A stretch of DNA of 64,000 bases from Trinickia soli (lineage in GTDB: Bacteria; Pseudomonadota; Gammaproteobacteria; Burkholderiales; Burkholderiaceae): contig NZ_PNYB01000013.1 of the NCBI RefSeq assembly GCF_002879855.1, positions 1 through 64,000 of the forward strand, written 5' to 3'. The position numbers and the translations under genes are program-made. Position 1 is the stretch's first letter. The number at the start of each line of letters is the position of its first letter. The notes below the pieces were generated by a model. The model had not been told where the DNA came from, made no database searches, and saw nothing but the letters and a program-made list of their open reading frames with translations. Shown in pieces: positions 38,684-45,833 of the stretch.

Positions 38684-38844
38684 TTTCTTACCTTACGTGC
38701 GGCGTACAGCTTCAGACTATGCCCGGTCCCTGGTTGAGCATTGATCTGAATCAACTGCAACAGCATGCGGGCATATCTCGAGACACCATGCACAATGGTC
38801 GGTTTTATCGACGCCGACTTATCGCCCGACTGCCGACGACAACG

Positions 38845-38967
38845 CTACGGCTCGGTCAGATCGTCAAACCATGTGCGCAACGCCTCCCAAGCCTTCAACT
38901 TCTCGACATAAGGCACGGCTGCATAGGCCAGGCTGCTCGAAGGTAGTCTGACGAGATCGAGCGAAGC
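38845..38967 (-). pseudogene. oldest 3' fragment of the DNA-deoxyinosine glycosylase gene
   Basis: On the minus strand this codes SLDLVRLPSSSLAYAAVPYV then [16 protein letters not shown] and a stop, matching the last 40 codons of the intact gene at 44602-45102. The fragment ends abruptly near 38967 and PEBP sequence begins soon after. It is most easily read as the original 3' end of the host gene, displaced by later insertions. Confidence 0.8.
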
Positions 38968-38994
38968 AGCGCGCCCATCGACCCGGTGGTCCCG

Positions 38995-39555
38995 CTAGCG
39001 CCCAAAACGCATGACGGTGCTGGTATTGGCCAGCACGTGACCCTTTATCGCCGCATGTAAAGCATCGCGCGTTAGCCCAGCCGCGAGCGCATCAGGCGCG
39101 AGGTCGAGCGCATAGATCTGCACGATATAGTGATGGGCAATCTCGCCGACCGGTGGGCACGGCCCGCGGTAAGCCGCCTGCCCGCTGACATTGAGGCCCA
39201 CACGCACGCCGGCCGGCGGCTCGGCACCCGCGGCAAGCGACGTCGTCGAAGCGGGAATGCCGTACACCACCCAATGCACAGTGCCCAAGCCTTTCGCGCC
39301 ATCCGGATCGAAGAGCGTAATCGCGAAGCTGCGCGTGCCGGCGGGTGCATTGCGCCATTGCAATGCCGGCGACACATTGCTGCCACCGCAGTCGTTCTGG
39401 CTCCCGGCATGACTCAAAGCGAGCGTGCCGCCGTCGGAAAGACCTGGTGAAGTCAGTTCGAACGCGTCTGCGGCGCAGGCAGTTATGCCGTGCAGCGACA
39501 GTACGCACAGGGTCGCGCTCAGCGCATACCGGATTGCGTTTGCGGTGCTTTTCAT
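38995..39555 (-). CDS. PEBP/YbhB-family secreted protein
   Basis: 186 aa. The signal peptide ends at ITACAADA (either a lipobox ITAC or an Ala-x-Ala site), followed by the phosphatidylethanolamine-binding fold: FELTSPGLSDGG, GGSNVSPALQWRNAP, FAITLFDPDGAKG, VHWVVYGIPAST, YRGPCPPVGEIAHHYIVQIY. This is the bacterial YbhB/YbcL type. It lies between two broken copies of the glycosylase 3' region and so appears to be cargo of the first cassette. Confidence 0.9.
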   Translation of the reverse strand: MKSTANAIRYALSATLCVLSLHGITACAADAFELTSPGLSDGGTLALSHAGSQNDCGGSNVSPALQWRNAPAGTRSFAITLFDPDGAKGLGTVHWVVYGIPASTTSLAAGAEPPAGVRVGLNVSGQAAYRGPCPPVGEIAHHYIVQIYALDLAPDALAAGLTRDALHAAIKGHVLANTSTVMRFGR

Positions 39556-39588
39556 CTCGTGCCGTCCTTTTCAAGAAATGAAACATCG

Positions 39589-39740
39589 AGGCGACGAAGC
39601 CGGCATCGCTGACCGAATTGGCCGAACGCTCCGGCCGTGCGAAAATCCAATCTATCGCGAACACTTCGAACAATGGAGCAATATGGGCTTGTCCATTTCG
39701 AAGAAGGCGCGAGCAGCGCTTGCAGTCGCGCCTTCTATTC
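39589..39740 (+). pseudogene. remnant of a TumA-type antitoxin gene
   Basis: Nucleotide-level match to the middle of the intact gene at 42179-42547 (the stretch coding LSELAERSGRAKSNLSRTLR). An extra A near 39645 shifts the frame and both ends are missing; the toxin partner is gone. It ends in CTATTC, where it is fused to the next junction block. Confidence 0.8.
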
Positions 39741-39816
39741 CATCCCCGGCGGCGCCACACCGATCACATCCCCGATCAAATACCAAAACCGGTTGGGGTT
39801 TTGGTCAATTTGGCAT
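39736..39816. repeat. cassette junction A (deleted glycosylase 3' copy plus core)
   Basis: A degraded version of the 57-bp block found in copies B, C and D, then the core CCAAAAC-N8-GTTTTGG at 39783-39804 and the box TCAATTTGGCATC. Almost the whole glycosylase 3' copy that should lie to the left has been deleted. Confidence 0.75.
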
Positions 39817-39845
39817 CCGTCCAGGGCTCGGGCGTTGAGCCTTAT

Positions 39846-40412
39846 TCAGCCGATAGCAGCCTCGGCTGCTTCCTGTTCGGCCGGTGGCGTATGAGTCAAC
39901 CGAATTTGCTCGATCATCCTGGTCAACACGTCGAAGGCCGTTTCGGGCGTGGCCTGCGTCGGGGTTGGCTTGTTCGGGTTTTGATGAGCGATCCAGTCGC
40001 GATATTGCTTGATCTGTTTCACCTGCCCGATTAAGTCGGCATCGACTTCGCCCTTGAAGAGATTGAGAATTTCGCCGAATCTCCAGTATTCGACCTCACT
40101 CTCGAACTTCTCCGCCAGTTTGGCTGAGTACTGCTGCGGGTATCCCTCTGCAAGCAAACGGTTCGCCGTCTGCAGATGCTCGATGACAAATCGCTCGAAC
40201 GTTGCAAACAGCGCCAAGATGGCAAGATCGGCAGCCTGTTTTGCCGCGTCTTGAAGGACTGTGTTTGCTTCCTCCTCGGTGGCTCCGATGAACTGAGTAC
40301 GACGGATAAGTTCCTCGTGCTGGACTTGAATCGTGCGTGTAGCGACCTTGAAGCAATCGCTCGCTACAGAGAACGCCTTATAGACTGGATCGAGCGGGTT
40401 GTCAGAATTCAT
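39846..40412 (-). CDS. HEPN-type protein, probable ribonuclease toxin-like
   Basis: 188 aa, helical: DCFKVATRTIQVQHEELIRR, LAILALFATFERFVIEHLQT, KQIKQYRDWIAHQNPNKP. Arg138 and His143 form the R-x4-H motif typical of HEPN ribonucleases, positioned at the start of the last core helix as expected. It overlaps the upstream gene by 11 bp in a two-gene operon. HEPN proteins with small partners are commonly toxins of toxin-antitoxin or abortive-infection systems. Base composition is visibly lower in GC than core genes around it. Confidence 0.75.
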   Translation of the reverse strand: MNSDNPLDPVYKAFSVASDCFKVATRTIQVQHEELIRRTQFIGATEEEANTVLQDAAKQAADLAILALFATFERFVIEHLQTANRLLAEGYPQQYSAKLAEKFESEVEYWRFGEILNLFKGEVDADLIGQVKQIKQYRDWIAHQNPNKPTPTQATPETAFDVLTRMIEQIRLTHTPPAEQEAAEAAIG

Positions 40413-40890
40413 AATCGGAGACGTCCGTAAGCAAGTCGAGAAACAGACTTTCTTCGACGCGTTTCGCTCGTCGGACCGTCGCCTCTATCCAGTACCAACC
40501 GTCTCCGTCAACTCCCGAAAACATGGGCATAGATGACGAGTTTGTGGCTTTCCCCGCTACGACGGTCTGTGTAGAAATCGCCGGACCTTTTCCAACATAG
40601 AAAAGGAACGCATGCCTCGTCACTCGGCCAACCAGGTCGATCCTCCCTTGCGCGCCGATAATCTTCGACCCGACAGGCAAGATCTTCGCGACTGGCATAC
40701 CGCCCTTCGAAATCGCGAGGCTTGGCGCATCATATTGCGCCATTCGCTCTTCCCTAAGCGTCACAACACCTCTTTCGACGGCCAGACCATGGCTTTCACA
40801 CCAACGCCTCGCTTCAATCAGGAAAGTCTCAACGCGTTGCACATACTCTTCGGCAGAGAAGAGGGTGGATTCCTGTTTGGGCTCGGTCAC
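40402..40890 (-). CDS. unknown partner of the HEPN protein
   Basis: 162 aa from a GTG at 40890. No family recognised. Sequence highlights: LFSAEEYVQRVETFLIEARR, LREERMAQYDAPSLAISKGG, VGSKIIGAQGRIDLVGRVTR, GDGWYWIEATVRRAKRVEES. An alpha/beta soluble protein with no membrane helix. Translationally coupled to the HEPN gene (11-bp overlap), and its own GTG overlaps the stop of an upstream open fragment (GTGA). It may be the antidote or a sensor for the HEPN protein; this is inference. Confidence 0.65.
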   Translation of the reverse strand: MTEPKQESTLFSAEEYVQRVETFLIEARRWCESHGLAVERGVVTLREERMAQYDAPSLAISKGGMPVAKILPVGSKIIGAQGRIDLVGRVTRHAFLFYVGKGPAISTQTVVAGKATNSSSMPMFSGVDGDGWYWIEATVRRAKRVEESLFLDLLTDVSDYEF

Positions 40891-41040
40891 TGTTGATCCT
40901 GTATGTCGTCACAAGGCGCGCACGGCGGCTTGCCCGCACCTGCCGCACCGCTCACAATTGCACGTACCGGTGCGGCTTGGCGAGGGTTTCCCCGGTACGC
41001 GCGCTCTACGCACGAGCCTACCACCGAATTCGTCTGAAAA
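40887..41040 (-). pseudogene. possible C-terminal fragment of a third gene of the HEPN unit
   Basis: An open frame whose last part reads VRAIVSGAAGAGKPPCAPCD then DIQDQQ and stop; the stop TGA overlaps the GTG of the 162-aa gene (GTGA), as between real coupled genes. Sequence to the right, up to the glycosylase copy, is not convincing coding. It looks like the tail of a truncated upstream gene. The left limit is the stop; the right limit is approximate. Confidence 0.3.
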
Positions 41041-41118
41041 CCCGTAGCAAAGGAAACACCACCGGCTCGCGTCGAATGAGCAGGATTTCCGAATCGCCGG
41101 TTCGGAATTTCGGGGAAG

Positions 41119-41499
41119 CTACGCCGGCAACCACTTGCGCAACGCTTCCCACGCACGCAGTTTCTCGGCATAAGGCACAGCCGCATAGGCCGGACTGCTC
41201 GACGGTAGCTTGACGAGATCGAGCGACGCATGGCTTTGCGCCAATGCCAGCATCCCGATCTTCGCGGCTGTGCCGCCGTTGAAGGCAACGGCCGCGAGAT
41301 TCGGCAGCGCAGCCACGAGCGCTGCGACATCGTTCGTCGCATGATCGCGAATCCGGCTGTCGAGGCTACCTTCTCGCCGCGCCTGAGCAATGACGTCCCA
41401 TAAGCCGATGCGATGGGCCAGCAGCGTTTCCACCCGACGGGTGTAATCCATCCCCGGCAAATCCTCGCCGATCACATCCCCGATCAAATGCCAAAACCG
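41119..41499 (-). pseudogene. glycosylase 3' copy B (truncated, open frame)
   Basis: Encodes the C-terminal 126 residues of the glycosylase from [20 protein letters not shown] to EALRKWLPA with no stop or frameshift. It lacks the first 40 residues, including the GSLPGEASL active-site motif, and has no ATG. Compared with copies C and D it differs at many third positions (roughly 15-20% by eye) except in the 57-bp block at 41443-41499, which is identical. Confidence 0.85.
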
Positions 41500-41525
41500 A
41501 TTGATGTTTTGGTCAATTTGACATC
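41443..41525. repeat. cassette junction B
   Basis: 57-bp block (41443-41499) shared with copies C and D, then the inverted-repeat core CCAAAAC-CGATTGAT-GTTTTGG at 41491-41512 and the end box TCAATTTGACATC to 41525. The break from glycosylase sequence to cargo occurs inside the 8-bp spacer. Confidence 0.85.
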
Positions 41526-41541
41526 CCGCTCATCGTTCATA

Positions 41542-41784
41542 TCACTGCCAAACGTCTCGCGACGAAGCCATCGGCAGGCCGCCCAGTGCAGGATCGAATG
41601 GCGTCCAACCGGCATCTGGTCTTAGAAACAAGGGCATGTGCCGAAACGGCGGCTCGCCCTCATTAACATTCGGCAACTCGCGGACCCGCGCATGCGCGTA
41701 TGGCACCGTAGGCCGACGGATGACAGCCGAAATCAGTGCGGCAACGGTTCTGCGCGGAGATTCCCAGAGCGAGTCGATCGACAA
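41542..41784 (-). pseudogene. possible gene fragment beside cassette junction B
   Basis: An 80-codon frame ending PAGWTPFD-type sequence: SLWESPRRTVAALISAVIRR, then ELPNVNEGEPPFRHMPLFLR and GGLPMASSRDVWQ. The composition is protein-like, but the only starts are TTG codons and it abuts the junction, so it is probably the 3' end of a cargo gene whose 5' part was replaced by tumE. No family recognised. Confidence 0.3.
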
Positions 41785-41808
41785 AGTTATGATCCGGTGA
41801 TAACATAC

Positions 41809-42261
41809 ATGGAAGCGAATGTGCACGATCCAGGCCTTGACGCGCTGCTCTACCTCGATGGTGAAACGTTCGTCGTGGATTCCGGTGGCAAATGTTGGGT
41901 GAAGTTTGAGGTGAAGCAGTGTGCCATGACGGCGGAGCGACCTCAGGGGCTTCGGTATTCGCTCACGCTCCATGACGAGACGGGCTCTCGCCTGCTGGGT
42001 TTCGATAACGCGCACCCCATCCGCGAGGGCTCCGGACCGGGCGCACGTACGCGCATTGAATATGACCACAAACATCGTGGCCCCCACGTCCGTTTTTATG
42101 TCTACGAGGACGCCGCGACGTTACTGGCGGACTTCTGGATCGAAGTCGAACTGATTCTCGAAAGAAGGAGCAGCCAATATGAGCACAACCAACGTCTTGA
42201 AGGTCGGAATTGCATCACTCGAGCAATACAAGGCTCGGACGATGGCGATCGCGCGGGGTGA
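41809..42261 (+). CDS. tumE: TumE-family toxin (DUF6516)
   Basis: 150 aa. The core RYSLTLHDETGSRLLGFDNA, HPIREGSGPGARTRIEYDHK, HRGPHVRFYVYEDAATLLAD, FWIEVELIL is the TumE/DUF6516 pattern, a small RNase-like toxin paired with an HTH antitoxin. The ATG at 41809 is used; a GTG at 41797 would add four residues. The last 30 residues (SSQYEHNQRLEG...) overlap the antitoxin gene by 83 bp and are not typical of the family, so a lost stop is possible. Confidence 0.8.
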   Translation: MEANVHDPGLDALLYLDGETFVVDSGGKCWVKFEVKQCAMTAERPQGLRYSLTLHDETGSRLLGFDNAHPIREGSGPGARTRIEYDHKHRGPHVRFYVYEDAATLLADFWIEVELILERRSSQYEHNQRLEGRNCITRAIQGSDDGDRAG

Positions 42262-42547
42262 ATATGTGCCCAGCCCCGGTGAGCCGAAAGTTTGGTTCCA
42301 ATCACTTGAAACGCTGGCGCAGGTGCTGTCCGACCGAAACCGGTCGTTGCTCGCTCTGATCGCTGAGACGAAACCGGCGTCGCTCAGTGAATTGGCCGAA
42401 CGCTCCGGCCGCGCGAAATCTAATCTCTCGCGAACGCTTCGGACCATGGAGCGATATGGGCTCGTTCACTTCGAAGAAGGCGAGGGCCGAGAAGTCGCGC
42501 CACGCGTCAACTATTCTGGCGTGGAGTTGGAGATGTCCTTCGAATAA
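42179..42547 (+). CDS. tumA: TumA-type HTH antitoxin (HVO_A0114 family)
   Basis: 122 aa. The N-terminal part (LKVGIASLEQYKARTMAIAR) binds toxin in related systems; the C-terminal MarR-like winged helix is KPASLSELAERSGRAKSNLS, RTLRTMERYGLVHFEEGEGR. A strong AAGGAG lies 11 bp upstream. It overlaps tumE. Autoregulation of the pair is expected. A broken homologue at 39589-39740 shows this module was acquired at least twice at this locus. Confidence 0.85.
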   Translation: MSTTNVLKVGIASLEQYKARTMAIARGEYVPSPGEPKVWFQSLETLAQVLSDRNRSLLALIAETKPASLSELAERSGRAKSNLSRTLRTMERYGLVHFEEGEGREVAPRVNYSGVELEMSFE

Positions 42548-42677
42548 TGTCAGTCGCCAAACGTCGCCTGCTGCTGCCTATTCCGCGGGTTTCGGCGCCG
42601 TTCTTGCAGGTTCGCTTCAGCCGTTGCTACGACTTGTTACTGGCTGGCCTCGTCTTCGCCATGTCCGATAGCGGGGA

Positions 42678-43058
42678 TCACACAGACAGCCATTTGCGCA
42701 ACGCCTCCCAGGCCCTCAGCTTCTCAGCATAAGGCACGGCCGCATACGCTGGACTGCTCGACGGCAGCTTGATGAGATCGAGTGAAATGCGGCTCTCGGC
42801 CAACGCCTGCATACCGATCTTCGCGGCCGTACCGCCATTGAAAGCAACCGCAGCGAGATTCGGCAGCCCGGACACAAGCGCCGCCAGATCGTTCGTCGCA
42901 TGGTCACGAATGCGGCTATCGAGACTGCCCTCGCGTCTCGCCTTGGCAATCACGTCCCACAACCCTACGCGATGATCAAGCAGCGCTTGCAGCCGCGCTT
43001 CGTAATCCATCCCCGGCAAATCCTCGCCGATCACATCCCCGATCAAATGCCAAAACCG
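42678..43058 (-). pseudogene. glycosylase 3' copy C (truncated, open frame)
   Basis: Encodes the C-terminal 126 residues of the glycosylase with no disruption, ending EALRKWLSV. It is closer to the intact copy D than copy B is (for example [18 protein letters not shown] is shared). It lacks the N-terminal 40 codons and a start codon. Confidence 0.85.
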
Positions 43059-43084
43059 GTTGGCGTCTTGGCCAATTTGACATC
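43002..43084. repeat. cassette junction C
   Basis: 57-bp block at 43002-43058, core CCAAAAC-CGGTTGGC-GTCTTGG at 43050-43071 (one mismatch in the second arm) and the end box CCAATTTGACATC to 43084. Confidence 0.85.
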
Positions 43085-43295
43085 AAGCCGAAACCACCTC
43101 GGGCGTCCAGCCCGCGTCAAATGCGGTGCTTCAATCCGAACGATTCAAGGTTTGCGGCTCCGTGCCGATATCCACGAGAGGGGGCCAATCCGAGCAACCA
43201 GGCAAGAACTTACGCCGGCCAAACGTCAGCCGGCCGGCGCTTGCAGCCAAGGTTCCTGTGTATGTCAACTCCAATAATCACAAGGTAACTCGAAT

Positions 43296-43856
43296 ATGTT
43301 CAACGTTGTCCGTGTAGTCGGCCTGACTGCGCCGATTGCTCTATTGACGGCATGCTCGCTAGTCGCTCCGCCGTACTCCCCCGATGTCGACAATATCCAG
43401 TCGCTCAAGAACGTCGCCACCGCTCACGCGAAAATCGGGACATTCGAATCCCACTCGGGTGCAAAAAACCCGTACCCGGTCCCCTTGCGCGCGAACGTAA
43501 TGAAGTCCCCGGTTGGGAACTCATTCGGCGCATACCTGGCCGACGCAATGACGAAGGAATTGCTGATGGCCGGCAAGCTTTCCCCTCAAAGCGACGTCGA
43601 AATCAAGGCAACGCTCTTGGAAAACGACATCGATACCGGTGTTGCAACCGGCACCGCGACACTGGCGGCACGCTTCATCGTGACGCGAGGTGGAACGGTA
43701 CGTTACGACCAGGTCAAGACCGCGCACACGCAATGGGATTCCGCGTTCGCGGCAATGATTGCCGTACCGAAAGCGCGTGAAGAATATCCTCTCGCCGTAC
43801 AGAAGTTACTCGGCGAGCTATACGCAGACCCCGCCTTCGTCGAGGCGATTCAATAA
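43296..43856 (+). CDS. putative lipoprotein, first of a pair
   Basis: 186 aa. Signal peptide MFNVVRVVGLTAPIALLTAC with lipobox LTAC, then SLVAPPYSPDVDNIQSLKNV. The mature part alternates strands and short helices (GNSFGAYLADAMTKELLMAG, DVEIKATLLENDIDTGVATG, TATLAARFIVTRGGTVRYDQ), broadly like YajG/LptE-type small outer-membrane lipoproteins. It carries cargo status by position between glycosylase copies C and D. Function unknown. Confidence 0.8.
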   Translation: MFNVVRVVGLTAPIALLTACSLVAPPYSPDVDNIQSLKNVATAHAKIGTFESHSGAKNPYPVPLRANVMKSPVGNSFGAYLADAMTKELLMAGKLSPQSDVEIKATLLENDIDTGVATGTATLAARFIVTRGGTVRYDQVKTAHTQWDSAFAAMIAVPKAREEYPLAVQKLLGELYADPAFVEAIQ

Positions 43857-43889
43857 CATTACCGGCCACACCACGGGAGACCCCATACA

Positions 43890-44477
43890 ATGGCATTGAT
43901 TCGAATGATCGCGGCAGGAAGCATGATCGCCGCATTGGCAGGCTGTGCTCACGAAATTTCGCTGACTGGAGACGCAAGCAAAATCCCGACGCTTTCGACC
44001 GCGCCGCTCGACAAGACAGTGGGTCTTGTCATCACGGACGATCAACTGTCGAAGGAGGTGATTACTCCCGGGGGCGGCGGTGACAAAGTGAGCTATCACC
44101 CGTACCACGACCTTGAATTGCCGATATACGTAGGGCTCGGTCATGTATTCAAGAACGTGACGAAGCTCAAGACCGCACCCGACGCAGCGACGATCCAGGC
44201 CAAGCATCTCGACTATGTGATCACGCCGACGATCAAGACCACATCCTCGTCCCCGAGCCTCCTCACGTGGCCGCCGACGGACTTCTCGGTCACGCTCGCC
44301 TGTACCGTCGCGGACCCGACCGGTCAAACCGTCGTCACCGAGGACGTGACCGGCACCGGCCACGCGGAGTTCAGCCAATTCAAGCACAACCTGAGCCTTG
44401 CTGGGCAGCTTGCGACCGCTGACGCAGTAACAAAACTGCAGTCGGCGCTGGCAGACGCTGCCGAATTGAAAAAATAG
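43890..44477 (+). CDS. putative lipoprotein, second of a pair
   Basis: 195 aa. MALIRMIAAGSMIAALAGCA has lipobox LAGC; the mature part (PLDKTVGLVITDDQLSKEVI, ELPIYVGLGHVFKNVTKL, HLDYVITPTIKTTSSS, FSVTLACTVADPTGQTVV) resembles the same class as the gene before it, 33 bp upstream, with which it should form an operon. No named family. Confidence 0.8.
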   Translation: MALIRMIAAGSMIAALAGCAHEISLTGDASKIPTLSTAPLDKTVGLVITDDQLSKEVITPGGGGDKVSYHPYHDLELPIYVGLGHVFKNVTKLKTAPDAATIQAKHLDYVITPTIKTTSSSPSLLTWPPTDFSVTLACTVADPTGQTVVTEDVTGTGHAEFSQFKHNLSLAGQLATADAVTKLQSALADAAELKK

Positions 44478-44601
44478 CGTATGCGCGGCACAGTTGAAGC
44501 AGCGTCGACAACCGTGCCATCGCTTGAAGAGCCTTGGATAAGAACGCCGGGGCGCCGGGGAAGATCCGAGATGGCGTTGCGGAGACTGGATACGGACGAC
44601 A

Positions 44602-45102
44602 CTAGACCGCCAGCCACTTTCGCAACGCCTCCCAAGCCTTCAACTTCTCGGAATAAGGCACGGCCGCATAAGCAGGACTACTCGACGGTAGCTTGATGAG
44701 ATCGAGCGACACACGGCTTTCCGCCAACGCCTGCATCCCGATCTTCGCAGCCGCCCCCCCGTTGAACGCGACCGCCGCAAGATTCGGCAACGCAGCCGCA
44801 AGCGCCGCCAGATCGTTCGTCGCATGGTCACGAATGCGGCTATCGAGGCTGCCTTCCCTTTTCGCCTTCGCAATCACATCCCACAGCCCCACCCGATGAT
44901 CGAGCAGCGCTTGCAGCCGCGCTTCGTAATCCATCCCCGGCAAATCCTCGCCGATCACATCCCCGATCAAATGCCAAAACCGGTTCTGCGGATGTGCGTA
45001 ATACCGACTCTGCGCGAGCGACGCTTCGCCGGGCAGGCTGCCGAGCACAAGCACGCGCGTATGCTCATTCACAACCGGCGCAAACGAATGCTTGAAGGTC
45101 AC
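44602..45102 (-). CDS. DNA-deoxyinosine / uracil glycosylase (UDG superfamily), intact copy D
   Basis: 166 aa from a GTG at 45102 that overlaps the ubiC stop (GTGA). [20 protein letters not shown] then [20 protein letters not shown] gives motif 1 (GSLPGxxS); [20 protein letters not shown] carries motif 2 near the C-terminus. This is the family annotated as DNA-deoxyinosine glycosylase, removing hypoxanthine or uracil from DNA. It is the third gene of the htpG-ubiC operon. Its 3' 126 codons exist as truncated copies B and C and fragment A to the left, so its present C-terminal half was probably supplied by the latest insertion. Confidence 0.9.
   Translation of the reverse strand: MTFKHSFAPVVNEHTRVLVLGSLPGEASLAQSRYYAHPQNRFWHLIGDVIGEDLPGMDYEARLQALLDHRVGLWDVIAKAKREGSLDSRIRDHATNDLAALAAALPNLAAVAFNGGAAAKIGMQALAESRVSLDLIKLPSSSPAYAAVPYSEKLKAWEALRKWLAV
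44926..44982. repeat. 57-bp recombination block inside the intact glycosylase gene
   Basis: Identical in sequence to the blocks at 41443-41499 and 43002-43058. Only the first arm CCAAAAC (44974-44980) is followed here by glycosylase codons (CGGTTCTGCGG) instead of GTTTTGG, as expected of the occupied host site. Confidence 0.85.
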
Positions 45103-45833
45103 GACGATGACGATGATGACGGCGGCGGTCGTCGTCGGGTGAGCGCCGCTCGCTCCGTCGTGCGCGAAGGTCCATGCCCCGCATGCGAAGGCCGCGCGGG
45201 CCGACCGCCGCGATCGTGCGGAAGGACATAAGAATGCGCATCGCCCCGCGCTGGGGCACGCGAGCGCGCATCGAGATGAGACCACAGCGCCGGCAGCATG
45301 CACTCGGTCACCATGAGCGGCGCGCCGTGCCGCACGAACACGGACCGGCGCGCAAGCAACGCATGAGGTACACGCCCCGCGATCTGCCGCCGGGCCAGCA
45401 CGGCTAGCGGGTGCCGCGGCGCGAGCCGCGTGCTGACGAGCACCGACCGCGCCACGGTGCTGTCCGCATAGAGCAATTCTGCAAGCGGGCGCGTGGACAG
45501 CCGCCGCATCGCCTGCCAGACGCCACGGCTCGCCGGCAGCGGCGCAATGCTATGCGCCACGACGAACGGCACGCCATCCACCTCGAGCACCACCTCCCGC
45601 ACCCACACGCGCGTACGCGGCCCGATATGCAATGCCGCACACTCGTCGGGCCACGCGCGATCGACAGCCTCGCGCGTCACACGCACCCGCACATCGCCGA
45701 GCTTGCGCAAATGCGCGGTCAACGAACCGCCGCGCGTGAGCCAATCCTTCTGATCGAAAGTCGACCCGGGTCGCTGGGCCGCGCGCCAGGCGCGGCCCGC
45801 CGCATCGTATTGGAGCCGCGCAGCCCGCATCAC
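45099..45833 (-). CDS. ubiC: chorismate--pyruvate lyase
   Basis: 244 aa. Makes 4-hydroxybenzoate from chorismate for ubiquinone. The fold is visible from [40 protein letters not shown], to the conserved glutamate in [14 protein letters not shown]. Family members normally end about there; here another 55 residues follow, Arg/Pro-rich and finishing in a serine tract coded by GAC/GAT-type repeats. Its start overlaps the htpG stop by 4 bp (ATGA) and its stop overlaps the glycosylase GTG. Confidence 0.9.
   Translation of the reverse strand: MMRAARLQYDAAGRAWRAAQRPGSTFDQKDWLTRGGSLTAHLRKLGDVRVRVTREAVDRAWPDECAALHIGPRTRVWVREVVLEVDGVPFVVAHSIAPLPASRGVWQAMRRLSTRPLAELLYADSTVARSVLVSTRLAPRHPLAVLARRQIAGRVPHALLARRSVFVRHGAPLMVTECMLPALWSHLDARSRAPARGDAHSYVLPHDRGGRPARPSHAGHGPSRTTERAALTRRRPPPSSSSSS
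45103..45140. repeat. GAC/GAT/GTC trinucleotide-rich tract
   Basis: Imperfect triplet repeat at the ubiC/glycosylase joint, coding Ser in ubiC. It lies just upstream of the glycosylase GTG, so slippage here would change both the UbiC tail and the coupling. Confidence 0.7.

Noticed and set aside
38845-45102. Reading the repeated glycosylase segments as an Rhs/CDI-type orphan tail array
   Set aside because: The repeated gene is a DNA repair enzyme, not a polymorphic toxin, and the junctions carry an inverted-repeat core rather than toxin-domain boundaries.
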